Below, one piece after another: positions 9,092 to 21,600 of a DNA stretch of 64,000 bases. The notes under the pieces were generated by a model. The model was given only the letters and a program-made list of their open reading frames with translations, was not told the origin of the DNA and ran no database searches. The position numbers and the translations under genes are program-made. The stretch lies in NCBI GenBank assembly GCA_033961575.1, contig CM066735.1, forward strand, positions 32,631,501 through 32,695,500, read 5' to 3'. Within the stretch, counting starts at the first letter, position 1, and each line of letters starts with the position of its first letter. The DNA is from Aselliscus stoliczkanus. Lineage: Eukaryota; Chordata; Mammalia; Chiroptera; Hipposideridae.

Positions 9092-12010
9092 AAAAATACA
9101 TCTAATTATAGTCCATAATATTTCATCAATTCGTCATACCCCAAAACTTTATCACCTCTACTGCAAACTTTGTCCGTGAACCAAGCATCACAGTGATTTG
9201 TTTAGAGTGCTAAATAGAAGCAATTTATTATTACTTTTTTTTAAAGTACTCGGATTAAGCCAGTCATCTGGATGGTACACAGCAACAGAGTTAAGCCACA
9301 GAGCAAAGAATTTAGGGTTATGTTCTAACTTTGACAGACATTTACTGGACTTCAAGTTCTTTTGACACACAAAAATAAAATTAACAATATACAAACTGGT
9401 TATAAGTATATGTGTTCAAAATGGTCAATTGAAAAATCAAAGAGATTAAACAACAAACGAGTTTTATGAAGATAAAGAACATGGTCATGGAATCTGAAGA
9501 CCAGAGTTTGTTAATTAACTCAATGTCATTTACATATATTCCTGAGATATGAAATATTTAATATAGGAGGCAGTGAAATTAAATGGTAAAATATCAAATA
9601 GCTGCTACATTAATGTAAAGTATTGAACTTTTAATGTTATTAATCAACTCGACATGAAATATAAAATGATAAAACTTTGAATAACAGAATTTTACTAATT
9701 ATTTAAATCAATAATTTCCAAAGTATGTCTTCTAGCATTTTAATAGTAAAATATTTTATGGTCAAATAAAATTCAGAAACACTGAGTCAAACATAGTTTC
9801 ATGGTTTCTTTACTGTTGGGCATCTCAAAGTCTTTCAAAGACAAATTTCTTCATGAACCCCTAAATGCGACAGGGAGAGAATACAGTACCTAAGTTTCTC
9901 CAAGAGCTAGATTCTAAGAAGTTTACGTTAGAAGTGCCATTATAAACTGAATCCTTTATTTTATATGATAAAACTAAAATCCAGAGGAATTAAGTGACTG
10001 AGTAATGGCAGAGCAGGACTAAAAATTGTAAATCTTGCTTTTGTCTGGTGGTTTTTTTTCTTCTTTTCTGACAAAATTTATGTAATATAATGCCTAAGTA
10101 ATCTTTTCTTAGGAGACAGTTTTGGCACCACATTTTCCTATCTCACAAATTATTGTTGGCTTGTGCAGCTAGAAACTTATTAAAACTACCATGCTATTTA
10201 GGGCAAACCCTCCCACCACCACCATTCCCTGACACACACAAAGTGCAAATATTACTGTATAACTTAATTTCGCTTACTTAATTTTAGTTTGCTCTTAAAG
10301 CAGGGAGAAAAAAAAAAAGAGGGCTTGTCTTCCTGATACGAACGCTTAGAGAACAACCCATTACATCACACTCTTTTTTAAAATATGTTTTAAACTGCTT
10401 CTGAAAAGTCCAGAATGCCTGCTGACATGGAAATGGATCACACACAGCCGTGCACACCACCATCTGCCCAGGCAAAGTTGCCCTTTTTGTTGAGTTGAGT
10501 GGAAAGGTTAGTTTCAGCTTAGCTCTGTGTGTGGTTAGGCAGTTCCCAACTGATTTTTTTTTTTTAAATCACAATGAAATGTTTACGAAAAAGTGAAAAA
10601 CTGCACAATTAGTGTGTGTGGCCAATGTGTGCTGGATTGTTGTTCTATCTGGGTAAGTTTTTCAGATGGGTAGGCTCAGGTGACCGGAAGAAAGGTGGGA
10701 CTTCCGCTTAGGGCTACTGAGGTACCCACAGCAAGGAACAATTCCTTGCTTATTCTGTAGCAAATGTAGACAAAGGAATTCTGAACAGACTGCAGTACAA
10801 AACGGAGAGAGAGTTCACTTGCTTTGTAAGTTAATATAACCTGGAATCCACTGAAATAACCAGTGGAGAAGAGTCAGTCCATTTGTCTTGAACATATAGC
10901 CTGGAGTAAATTAACAGGGTCTCAGTCTTAAAGAGAGATGTCAAGTGGGAACAACATTACATATTCTATGTTTACAGAAAACCAGTCTGGATGCTGACAG
11001 CATCAGAAATTGATCATGTTCTTGAACAGTTTATTTTTGGCAGCAGAACCACAGGCCATGCTTCACATGTGTACACAAAATTCATAGAGCATATGCAAGC
11101 CTTCCCGTAAAGCATCAATTAAAACCAGAGCTGAAGCTCTAACTGTTCTCAGAAAGAGATGAGGGTTTCAGTCTGGTGATAGATACAGAATATGGAATTA
11201 TGGCATCTGTTCACTTAGCAGAATTCCCTCTTTATTTGTTTATCTTTTAGTTTAAGAAAAGGCATACCATGCATATGTCTCTCTGGGTACATTTTCAACA
11301 CAGAAAAATGTGTCGTAATGAATTAAGGAAAGATCTGAACTTTGGATGAATTGAAGTGAAAACTTGATTAACATAAATTGAGCCCTAAAATGCACAGACT
11401 ATAAAGGAAAATAAGGAAACTATCACCTAAGAATATCTAACCTCCATGTCCTCCAACTTATACAACAAATCAAGCAGTGCAAATGTCTGCTAAATGTTCA
11501 CTATTCTGAGAGTTCATTAATAATCATTAAGACAGCTAGGTTGCACAAAGATGTAATGTATACCAAAAATTGCTGATTTCTTGCTCCTGGACACAAAGCA
11601 AAATGTGATGTACATATTCTGGAATTTATTTATAATCTTAGAGTTTCTTTCCATCACATCATTCATTCTAAGTGCAAAGTAACTGAAAGAGAGACAAACC
11701 TATTATAACAATTATACATACAAATATATCTTCTTGTGATTTAAGAAAGACTAAGGAGAGATATGAAAGAAAGAGGATGATCTAAGATAGCTCAGTGGTA
11801 GTGGAAAATACCCTAGATTAGTGGTTTCTAAAATTTGGTAAGGTTTCCAGAGTCTTACATGACCTCTATTATCGTATCCCTTATGTGGACTACATTGCAT
11901 AATTATGTTGTAGAATCTAGAGCAAGCCTAGAGAAAGTATATTTTTTAATATAACCCCCCAAAAATAACAAGAAAATCAGTGCATTAGTATCTCATCCTG
12001 AATGTGCTCA
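9092..12010. other. Mostly unassigned sequence
   Basis: Apart from a weak MIR-like patch at about 9925-10035 (CTAAAATCCAGAGGAATTAAGTGACT), I recognise no repeat or gene. About 10,280-11,150 has a more balanced base composition than its surroundings and is free of recognisable repeats. That makes it a reasonable place to look for a conserved noncoding element, though nothing in the sequence proves one. Confidence 0.4.
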
Positions 12011-12028
12011 AAAGAAGACTTCAGGGTC

Positions 12029-12475
12029 TGCCCAAGTGGCACATTGGTTAAGAGTTGGCTTGGGGCCAGCAGCCCCGGTTCGGATCCCACATATGAGGGC
12101 CAGTGACACTGCCCATAGCTAAGATGGTGAATAACAGCTCCACCTAGAGCTGGGCTGCGTGAGCCCCAGCAACAACGTAGGCTGCAGCCCCTGCTGCAAT
12201 GGGCTGCCGTAGGCTACAGTGAGTGGGCGGCAGCCAGCGTCAGTGACTGGCAGCCAGTGTAAGCTGCCAACAGCCGAGGTAAGCGACCATCCAGGGGCCA
12301 GTGACCAATTTGCATCATCCGGGAAGAGTGCAATGACGATACCAACATGGGCCAGTGAAACAACGTCCTCCGCAACTAGACTGAAGAACAAAAAGACAAC
12401 AACTTGTCTGTTCCCCTTCCCTGATTTCCCAATGCTGTTCCCCTTCCCCCAATTCCCCAATAAAATCTTTAAATA
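12029..12475 (+). mobile_element. Long tRNA-derived SINE (type B)
   Basis: The tRNA-like head (GTCTGCCCAAGTGGCACATTGG, CCCCGGTTCGGATCCCAC) is followed by the same GC-rich body as the copies at 8.7, 36.5 and 38.6 kb. The 3' end is CCCCAATAAAATCTTTAAA, and an (AAT)n tail follows. I could not find a convincing target-site duplication, so the copy is probably older. The reading frames on both strands are SINE translations. Confidence 0.9.
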
Positions 12476-12503
12476 ATAATAACAATAATAATAATAATAA
12501 TAA
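12466..12503 (+). repeat. (AAT)n microsatellite at the SINE tail
   Basis: About eleven AAT/AAC units extend the A-rich tail of the preceding SINE, a common fate of retroposon tails. Confidence 0.85.
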
Positions 12504-13540
12504 GGGAAGACCACGTTATACACAATTAGGAACAACTAAAACATTGTAGGTTTAGAGTTTTGTGACAAGTGGTTTAAAATGATGTTTGTTTCACAAAGGT
12601 GACATTCTGTTAGAGAACTGAAAAAAACAAATGGACAAATAGCCTTAAATGACTTATCCAGCTTCTTAAAAATCATACAGCTTTTACTTAGCAAGATCTG
12701 TAATGAGTTAATTGTAAATAAATCAGAAACAGACAGATTAGATTTCTTTTGAAATGTACGTGAGTTTAAAATTAAATGGAAAAATCCTTGGCAAAATGCA
12801 TTTTAGATTTTATTTTATCCCAAATGTTTGAACAATAGTTCAAGATGTTCAATGAAACAAAAACACAGCTGGGTTCCTCCATGCTTAGTAATTATATAAT
12901 CACTGGGCATGAAATTAAGCCATATCTTTAGCAAGCATTCATCAAATATCCAGTGAGAATACAAATAGTCAGATAATAACTAGATTAAGCAGTTTTTAGT
13001 GAAAATTGCATTCCTTTCATGCTTGAAATACCATGAAATCAAATTAATTTCAAAATATCAATGACAGAAAATATTCACCAAATTTATTAGCCAAAGTATT
13101 TCATATTTGTACAATCATGTATGTAAATGGGCCCAATAATTATAAAATTTTATAACAATTCACACTTTTGTTAAATTCTAGTAATTTCAATGAGATCTTT
13201 GAGAAAATGAACTCCCTGTAGCCCTCCTTTCCACAAGATCCTGCTGGGCACTTCAAAACAAACATTTCATGGGCCTAGAAGGAGACCTTTGTCATTGCTG
13301 GTATTCTTGAAATAATAACCTTACTTCTAATATCACCCCTATTCTGCAGGTTTTCATTTTATTATCCTTAATTATCCATAAATTAATATCATAGAGCTCC
13401 AGAAAAGAAGATTTCAGATAGAATTGTTCACTCATCATTAAGTATCTACATTCATAGTAGACAGGAGTTCCCTCATTTTTGTTTTCCTCACATGTCACAT
13501 CCTTGGGAATAGAGAGGGTGCTTAGATGATATAATTGCTT
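12504..13540. other. Nothing recognised
   Basis: AT-rich sequence in which no gene or named repeat is recognised. Confidence 0.4.
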
Positions 13541-13542
13541 AG

Positions 13543-14085
13543 GCAAGCACTGTCCAGCAGAAATATTATGTGAGCCATATGTAATTCAATTTTTTTTTAG
13601 TATCCACATTTTAATAGTATTCAAAAGCAAATAAAATATATATATTTTTTTAAAGATTCCATTGGGGAATTGGGGGAGGAGAACACTGTGGGAAATGGGG
13701 AAGGGGACAGTCAAGTTGCTGTCCTTTTGTTCTGCAGTCTAGTTGTGGAGGACATCGCTTCACTCGCCCATGTTGGTATTATCATTGCCCTCTTCCATGG
13801 TGAGGCAATCGCTCACCAGCCATTGGGCAGCTCACTGGCAGCTCATGAAAGCACAAGCCTGCTGCTGCCTACGCCGTCGCTAGCGACTCCCAACAACCGA
13901 ACTCCAGGTTGAGCTGTTGATCACCATCTTAGCTGTAGAGGGCACAGCATCACTGGCCTGCATGTGGGACCTGAACCAGGGCCCTACTGCTTAGAGCTGG
14001 TGTCCCAAGCCAACTCTTAAAGATTTCGCCACTCGGTACCTAATAGTCTCTTGTGGCTAGTGACAACTGTACTGGTCAGCCCAGA
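13543..14085. mobile_element. hAT-like DNA-transposon relic split by a SINE
   Basis: The left part (GCACTGTCCAGCAGAAATATT...GTGAGCCATATGTAATTCAA...AGTATCCACATTTTAATAG) and the right part (AATAGTCTCTTGTGGCTAGTGACAACTGTACTGGTCAG) are the two arms of the mammalian 'CAGTGCTGTCCAATAGAA' element with its terminal inverted repeat. I do not assign a subfamily. A long SINE occupies 13648-14037. Confidence 0.68.
13648..14037 (-). mobile_element. Long tRNA-derived SINE (type B), inverted, diverged
   Basis: The minus strand reads from an altered head (GGTACCGAGTGGCGAAATC) to a 3' end of TTCCCCAATGGAATCTTTAAAA. It contains the GAAGAGGGCAATGATAATACCAACATGGGCGAGTGAAGC body block found in the other long copies. 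The AATAAA of the 3' end is mutated (AATGGAA) and no duplication is visible, so this copy is old. Confidence 0.87.
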
Positions 14086-14139
14086 ACAAGATTCAAGTCT
14101 TTATCCCAATTTATCTGCCAGCTACTGATCTATTTCTTT

Positions 14140-15325
14140 CAAGGTTAGCAGGAAAATTCCTTAAAACAGGAATGTTCTCTCAAATTTGTTGCCAATTTGA
14201 GAAAATGTCCTTGTAAATTGCTGTTTCCAATTACTCTCTACCACTTAAACCGATCAGTCCTTTATTTTCATTGCTTGGGTCAAGGTCACCAATAGTTTCA
14301 TCCATATTGTTAAATCAGCAGTCACTTCTTTGTCTTATACATATTTGTCTTATCAGTAGCATGATACACAGATGATTAACTCTTTGTCCTTTATTCACTT
14401 CCTTTGCTTGGATTTAAGGATACTGTACTGTTATGCTTTCAGCCCTACCTCTGGATGTACCTTTTCTATCTCCTTTGCTGATTCCTCCCTTTTTCTTTCT
14501 TTCTTTTCTTTCTTCCTCCTAAGGCTCAGTTCTTGAACCTTTTCTCTCTCCTTTGGTGACCTCATCAAGGTTTACTGTTTTAAGAATCATCTATAGGTAG
14601 ATGACTGACAAATATAAAGTTCTCTCCTGAACTCCACACTCACATATGTAATTCAATCGAGTGTCTAAGTTAGATATACCTAACAAGAGTTGCATGATGT
14701 TGATGAAGTAAATGGTAAAATTTTATGTAAAGAAATTACAGAAGACCTAAAAAAGTGAAGAGATGGCCAATGTTCATAGGAAAATGATCGATAAAAGGTA
14801 TCAATACTCCCAAATGATTCATAATTCATTGCAACTCCAATTAAAATTCCAATAGCATTTTTCATGGAATTTGCCATTTAAAAAAAAAATTTATATGGAA
14901 AAGCAAATAGTTTGGGATCTGAACATATCCCAAACTGAAATCCTGATCAATGTCCGAAATGTTATTCATCCACAGCTCCCCTTCTCAGCTAACAGCAGTT
15001 CTATCTTTCCAGTTTCTCAGCTCATTCTTGACTCTTTAAATTTGACTCTTCTCTTTCTATCACATTCTATTTCCAATCAGGAAATGTTGCCTATACCTTG
15101 AAAACACATCTAGAATGGCTAGATTTTTTTAAAAAAAAAAAACCAGCTTCACTACTTCTAATCTAACTAGTCCACCCTCTTCCTTGCTTCGATTATTATG
15201 TGAGCCTCTCTGATTGATTTCCTGCCACTGATTTTTCAGGCTTGTCCTTGTGTAATCTATCTCAACAGAACCCTCAGATAGCAAAATAAAGGCATTTGCA
15301 GTTAAATAAAAATTGGAAGAGCTTA
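14140..15325 (+). mobile_element. L2 (LINE-2) fragment, reverse-transcriptase region, broken
   Basis: Plus-strand blocks follow L2 order: AAGGTCACCAATAGTTTCATCCATATTG (14282 region), then a TTTGCTGATTCCTCCCTTT block, then GGCTCAGTTCTTGAACCTTTTCTCT and CTCCTGAACTCCACACTC. After an interruption come CATATCCCAAACTGAAATCCTGATC and the downstream part to about 15,320. These correspond to the YADD-region and later segments of the L2 RT ORF. Frames are destroyed. A 239-bp L1 segment (14674-14912) sits inside it. Confidence 0.65.
14674..14912 (+). repeat. Direct repeat copy 1 (L1-derived segment inserted in L2)
   Basis: The block is about 98% identical to 15526-15762. I see two substitutions (ATCGAT/ATCTAT and GATTCAT/GACTCAT) and two 1-bp A-run differences. 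Its content is ancient L1 ORF2, yet both flanks are L2. It is thus the derived copy, placed about 850 bp from its source. It has no poly(A) tail. Confidence 0.88.
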
Positions 15326-15329
15326 CCCC

Positions 15330-17047
15330 CAAGGCATCTGCTCTAAGAAATTTCTAGAAAAGGTATTTAAAAAAAAAAAGCAATATTTTCTGTATCAAAA
15401 AAGGTGGCCAGATATAAAATTAATATACAAAGGTCAAGTAAATTTTTATAAACTGGAAAAAAATACAGAATATTATTTGAAATAACACTATTTACATTAG
15501 AAACACAAACACAAAGTATCAAAGAATATACCTAACAAGAGTTGCATGATGTTGATGAAGTAAATGGTAAAATTTTATGTAAAGAAATTACAGAAGACCT
15601 AAAAAGTGAAGAGATGGCCAATGTTCATAGGAAAATGATCTATAAAAGGTATCAATACTCCCAAATGACTCATAATTCATTGCAACTCCAATTAAAATTC
15701 CAATAGCATTTTTCATGGAATTTGCCATTTAAAAAAAAATTTATATGGAAAAGCAAATAGTTAAGCATTGCCAGAATACAGCTAAAATGGGGAGAAATGA
15801 AATAGAGATTACCTACCAGATAGCAAGCCTCATTGTAAAACTATAGTGGTTAAATAATTGTAGAACAAGCACAGAGACAAATAAATTAACCAATTGAAGA
15901 TACAAAAAAGCCCCAAACAGATCTACATATATAAACAACATTGTCACTTCGGAGTATCATGGAAGATCAGTGAAGAAAGGTGGAACTATTGAAAACACTG
16001 AACTGGAAAAACTAATTAATGGTGAACAAGAAAAATAAAATTGTGTCCTTATCTCATAGCTTAAACAGATGTTAACTGTAGATGGATTAGAGTTAAATAT
16101 CAAAATCAGAATTTGAAAAAAAAATAAAGAATATGTATCCAACCTTATATGAGCAATAAAAATAGTTAAACATGAAAGTAGTGACAAATTAGACTACATG
16201 AAAACAACTGTTCAGCAAAAGAAATGTTTAAAGAGGCAAAACAATAATAACTACAATGATTTTTCAACACAAATAATGAGCACAGGATAATTATTATAGA
16301 CTATCTATTGAACTCTTATGAATGAATGAGAAAGAAGGCAAACATATTGGAAGATTAGAAAAAGATAGTAACATTTATCCTACAACTAAACACGTAGAGA
16401 CTATTAAAATGTGAAGTTTTTAACTTCTCAGTAATAAACAAAATTCAAATCAAGACCACAATGATCTACCATTTGATTTTCATAAATTAAAAAGCTTGAC
16501 AATAAAATGTTAGAGAAAAATATAAATCAATGCCATTACTTATATATTACTAATGTAACTGAATTGGTACAATCACTTTGAAAAACAATTTCTCATTGTC
16601 TTGTAAATTTTAATATTTGTATATCCTACAATCCAGCCTTGCCTATACCAGAGTTATAACTAAAAAGACATGTGCACCAAAGGACATGTAAGAATATGTG
16701 TACCACCATTTCATTAACAAAAGGAAATAATTCAGATAACCATCAATAAAAGAAGGGATAAAATTTAGTACATCTAAAATTAAGTATTTTACAGAAGTGA
16801 AAATTAATGAACTACAGCCAGATTCATACATCTAATACTGGAAGATTACATACAAAATGACACTATTTTCAGCTCAAAACACAAGCAAAGATTTAAAAAA
16901 ATATTTCTCATATATATGATAAAACTCTTTTTAAGAAGTAAGGGGCATACAAACATGAAATTCAGGATAGAGGGTTCCAGAATTGGTAGAAGGGGAGTTA
17001 CAGGGGACAGTACAGGGAAGAATGCTCAAGTAGGTATATGTTATGGT
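15330..17047 (+). mobile_element. Ancient LINE-1 fragment, ORF2 3' half to 3' end
   Basis: The plus strand follows L1 ORF2 order: GGTGGCCAGATATAAAATTAATATACAAAG (RT region), CATTGCAACTCCAATTAAAATTCCAATAGC, then AAAACTATAGTGGTTAAATAATTG, and later GATGTTAACTGTAGATGGATTAGAG. The end region near 16,780-16,930 resembles L1M/HAL1-type 3' ends. All frames are broken. The younger full-length L1 is inserted near its end. Confidence 0.65.
15526..15762 (+). repeat. Direct repeat copy 2 (source copy, in L1 context)
   Basis: This is the partner of 14674-14912. Here both flanks continue as L1 ORF2, so this is the original location. Confidence 0.88.
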
Positions 17048-17062
17048 AGCATCTTATTTCTT
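17048..17062 (+). repeat. Target-site duplication, 3' side of full-length L1
   Basis: AGCATCTTATTTCTT here is identical to 25292-25306. It abuts the T-run that is the minus-strand poly(A) tail. Confidence 0.96.
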
Positions 17063-17079
17063 TTCTTTTTTTTTTTTTT

Positions 17080-17557
17080 AATTAGTTTCAGGTGTACAAC
17101 ACAGTGCAATAGTTATACATTTTACACCTCAAAGTGACAGCCCTCCACCCCCAATTCGCCACCCCACTCCCCCCCCCATATCATATATATCTATTACTCT
17201 TCCTCTGACTCTCTTCCACAGTATAATCCACATCCCGTGACTATCTATATATATTCAATTACAGTAGGTATACAACCTCCGCTTTCAGTGCAGTGATCAA
17301 ACCTCTACTCCATCCATGAAATGGTCTCCCTAACAAGACCTATGACCATCTGACATTCCACAGAATATTTACAACATTATTAATTATATTCCCCAAACTG
17401 GTTTTCATATCCCAGTGGCAATATTGTAGTTGCCTATTTTTGCTGTCTAATCCCTTCCCCTTCTCCCTCATCCCCATCCCCCTCCCAATTAGCAACCCTG
17501 ATTTTCCTCTATATCTATGAGACAGTTTCTGTTTACTTTGCTCCTTCATACAGTTTT
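17080..17557 (-). other. L1 3' UTR
   Basis: The region lies between the ORF2 stop and the poly(A) tail. On the minus strand it contains a G-rich stretch (GGGGGGGGGAGTGGGGTGG, about 17160-17178) and ends CACTGTGTTGTACACCTGAAA before the tail. G-rich polypurine stretches are a known trait of mammalian L1 3' UTRs. Confidence 0.85.
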
Positions 17558-20226
17558 TCAGATTCCACATATGAGTGAGATCATATGGTATTTGTTTTTC
17601 TCTGACTGACTTATTTCACTTAACATAATAGTCTCTAGGTCCATCCATATCATTGCAAATGGTACGATTTCATTCTTCTTTATAGCGGAGTAATACTCCA
17701 ATGTATAAATATACCACAGTTTCTTAATCCAGTCATCTACTGATGGGCATTTTGGTTGTTTCCAAGTCTTAGCTATTGTAAATTGTGCTGCTATGAACAT
17801 AGGGGTGCATAACTTTTTTTGAATAAGTGTCTTGGTTTTTTCAGGATAAATACCTAGGAGTGGAATTGCTGGGTCAAACGGTAGCTCTATTTCCAGTTCT
17901 TTGAGATACCTCCATACTGACTTCCATAGTGGCTGCACCAATCTGCAATCCCACCAACAGTGCAGCAGGGTCCCCTTTTCCCCACAGCCCCGCCAGCACT
18001 TGTTGTTTGTTGATTTATTGATGATAGCCATTCTGACTGGAGTGAGGTGGTATCTCATGGTGGTTTTTATTTGCATTTCCCTAATGACCAGTGAGGTTGA
18101 ACTTTTTTTCATATGCCTGTTGGCCATCTGTATGTCCTCTTTAGAGAAATGTCTCTTCATATCTTCTGCCCATTTTTTAATTGGGTTGTTTGTTTTTTTG
18201 GTGTTGAGTTTCATGAGTGTTTTATAAATTTTGGATATTAACCCCTTATCAGATATATCGTTGGCAAATATATTCTCCCACTCAGTAGGCTTCCTTTTTG
18301 TTTTATTAATGGTTTCCTTTGTTGTGAAAAAACTTTTAAGTCTGATATAATCCCATATGTTCATTTTTTCTTTTACTTCCCTTGCCCGTAGGGATGTATC
18401 AGTAAAAATATTGCTCTGGGTAATGTCTGCAAATGTACTCCCTATATTTTCTTTTAGGATTTTTATGGTTTCAGGTCTTACATTTAAGTCTGTAATCCAT
18501 TTTGAATTTGTTCTTGTATAAGGCATAAGGAGGTGGTCCAGTTTCATTTTTTTGCATGCGTCAGTCCAATTTTCCCAGCACCATTTATTGAATAGACTAT
18601 CTTTACTCCAGTGTAAATTCTTGCTTCCCTTGTCATAGATTAACTGTCCATAAATGCCTGGATTTATTTCTGGGCTCTCTGTTCTGTTCCACTGATCGAT
18701 GTGCCTGTTTTTATGCCAAACCAAACTGTCTTGATTACTGTGGCCTTGTAGTAGGTTTTGATGTCTGGTAGCGTGATCCCCCTGACTTTGTTCTTATTTC
18801 TCAGAATTGCCGAGGCTATTCTGGGTCTTTTATGATTCCATATAAATGTTAGGATTATATTTTCTATTTCTGTGAAAAATGCCCTTGGTAGTTCGATAGG
18901 AATTGCATTGAATCTATATATTGCTTTAGACAGTATGGACATTTTAACTATATTAGTTCTTCCTATCCATGAGCATGGTAGGTGTTTCCATTTATTTGTA
19001 TCTTCTATGATTTCTTTCTTCAGTGTCTTATAATTTTCTGAGTACAGATCTTTCCCTTCTTTGGTTAAATTTATTCCTAGGTATTTTATAGTTCTTGACG
19101 CAATTGTAAATGGGACAGTTTTCTTAATTTCTCTTTCCATTAGTTTATTATTGGTATATGCAAATGCCACTGATTTCTGAACATTGATTTTATATCCTGC
19201 TACTTTACTAATTCGTTTATCAGTTCCAATAGCTTTTTGATGGAGTTTTTGGGGTTCTCTATATACAGTATCATGTCATCTGCATATAATGAAAATTTTA
19301 CTTCTTCCTTGCCAATTTGGATGCCTTTTATTTCTTTTTGTTGTCTGACTGCTGTGGCTAGAACTTCCAGCACTATGTTGAATAAAAGAGGAGAAAGTGG
19401 ACAGCCTTGTCTTGTTCCTGATCTTAAGGGGAATGGTTTTAGCTTTTCACCATTGAGTACGATGTTAGCTGTAGGTTTATCATATATGGCTTTTATTATG
19501 TTGAGATATGATCCCTGTATTCCCACTTTGCTAAGGGTTTTTAACATAAATGGCTGTTGGATTTTGTCAAATGCTTTTTCTGCATCTATTGAAATGACCA
19601 TGTGATCTTTATCCTTCATTTTGTTGATGTGGTGTATCACATTAATTGATTTACGGATGTTGAACCAGCCTTGCGCACTAGGGATGAATCCCACTTGATC
19701 ATGATGTATGATCTTAATATATTGCTGAATTCTGTTTGCTAATATTTTATTGAGAATTTTTGCATCTATATTCATCAGGGAGATTGGCCTGTAGTTTTCC
19801 TTTTTTATGATGTCTTTATCTGGTTTTGGAATCAAGGTGATAGTGGCTTCATAAAAAGAGTTTGGGAGCCTTCCCTCCTTCTGGAGTTTTTGGAATAGTT
19901 TGAGAAGAATAGGTGATAGTTCTTTTTTGAATGTTTGATAAAATTCACTTGTGAAGCCGTCTGGTCCAGGGCTTTTGTTTTTTGGGAGCTTGTCAATTAC
20001 GGATTCAATTTCCTTGGTAGTAATCAGGGTATTTAGATTTTCTGTTTCTTCTTGTGTTAGCTTTGGAAGGTTGTATGCTTCTAGAAAATTATCTATTTCT
20101 TCCAGATTGTCAAATTTGTTGGCATATAGTTGCTCATAGTAATTTCTTAGATTTTTTTGTATTTCTGTGATGTCTGTAGTCATTTCCCCTCTTTCATTCC
20201 TGATTTTGCTAATTTGAGTCCTCTCT

Positions 20227-20259
<33 letters not shown>

Positions 20260-21552
20260 CTGAGCCATCCTGCCACCTGTTGGCAGCTCAGCTGCAGCTC
20301 GAGCTGGGCATCAAACTGCTGTTGCTCAGAGCTCAGCTCACACTCTTGAGCAAGTTCTTAACCAACTGAGCCATTCAGCCAGCCCTAACTCTCTCTCTTT
20401 TTTTTTTTTTTTGATGAGCCTGGCTAGAGGTTTGTCAATTTTGTTTATCCTCTCAAGAAACCAGCTCTTGGTTTCATTGATCTTTTGAATTGTTTTTCTG
20501 TTCTCTATATTGTTTATTTCTGCTCTGGTCTTTATTATCTCCTTTCTTGTACTCCCCTTGGGCCTCTTTTGCTGTTCTTTTTCCAGTTCCCTTAGGTGTA
20601 AGGATAACCTGTTGATTTGAGATTTTTCTTCCTTCTTTAGATAGGCCTGCACTGCTATAAACTTCCCTCTTAGGACTGCTTTCGCAGTGTCCCAGAGATT
20701 TTGGGTCATGGTGTTTTCATTTTCGTTTGTCTCGAGGTATCTTTTGATTTCTTCCTTGATCTCATTTGTGACCCACTCACTATTTAATAGCATATTGTTT
20801 AGCCTCCATTTATTTGTCAGCTTCCCGGATTTCTTCTTATAATTGATTTCTAGTTTCATAGCATTGTGGTCAGAGAATACAGTTGAAATGATTTCAATCT
20901 TCTTAAATTTATTGAGACTTGTTTTGTGGCCTAACATGTGGTCTATCTTAGAAAATGTTCCATGTGCACTTGAAAAGAACGTATATTCTGTAGCTTTGGG
21001 ATGAAATGCTCCGAAAATGTCTGTTAAATCCAGCTGGTCTAATGTGTCATTTAAGGTCGCTGTTTCCACATTGATTTTCTGTCTGGAGGATCTGTCCATT
21101 AGTGACAGCAGGGTGTTGAAGTCCCCTACTATGATAGTGTTACTGTTGATCTCTGTCTTTATGTCTGACAATATCTGTTTTATATATTTAGGGGCTCCTA
21201 TGTTAGGTGCATAGATGTTCACTAGAGTTATGTCCTCTTGTTGGATCGATCCCTTCATTACTATGAAGTGTCCTTCTTTGTCCTTTGTTATATTCTTCAA
21301 TTTAAAGTCCATTTTATCTGATATAAGTATCGCTACTCCAGCTTTTTTCTCAGTACCATTTGCATGAAATATTTTACTCCATCACTTTACTTTCAGCCTG
21401 AATGAGTCTTTGGATCTGAGGTGAGTCTCTTGTATACAGCATATGCTGGGGTCTTGCTTTCTTATCCATTCAGCCACCCTATGTGTTTTTATTGGAGCAT
21501 TTAATCCATTTACATTTAATGTGATTATTGATAGGTGTGTATTTATTGCCAT
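17558..21552 (-). pseudogene. LINE-1 ORF2 (endonuclease/reverse transcriptase), inactivated
   Basis: In the family, ORF2p nicks the target (AP-like endonuclease) and copies L1 RNA at the nick. The start ATG at 21552-21550 is followed by the endonuclease motifs LNVNGLN, QETH, GDFNT and SDH. The RT part carries [13 protein letters not shown] and the catalytic YADD box (19275-19286). The C-terminal C-x3-C-x7-H-x4-C knuckle lies near 17944-17999. Minus the SINE the length is about 1,280 codons, close to the usual 1,275. Four lesions are visible: a TGA at codon 57 (21384-21382, where relatives have glycine), a SINE at about 20239-20386 between endonuclease and RT, a 1-base deletion near 19203-19212, and another near 18718-18726. 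The protein cannot be made intact. Confidence 0.95.
20239..20386 (-). mobile_element. tRNA-derived short SINE (type A) inside L1 ORF2
   Basis: The minus strand reads GGCTGGCTGAATGGCTCAGTT ... GCAGGATGGCTCAGCTT plus a poly(A) tail of up to 28 bases (plus-strand T-run 20229-20256). A/G-rich words (A-run followed by GAGAGAG) on both sides form an approximate target-site duplication at a natural L1 cleavage context. The insertion postdates the L1 and lies between its endonuclease and RT coding parts. The tail length is uncertain because the target itself was an A-run. Confidence 0.93.
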
Positions 21553-21600
21553 TTTGTTATTTGTGTTCGTAGTCTTTCTTAGGTTGTTTTTCTCTTCTAC

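Noticed and set aside
12119..12535. 138-codon minus-strand open frame
   Set aside because: It lies almost wholly inside a type B SINE and its (AAT)n tail. The poly-tyrosine start is the translated microsatellite, and the same peptide recurs in the SINE copies at 8.7 and 38.6 kb.
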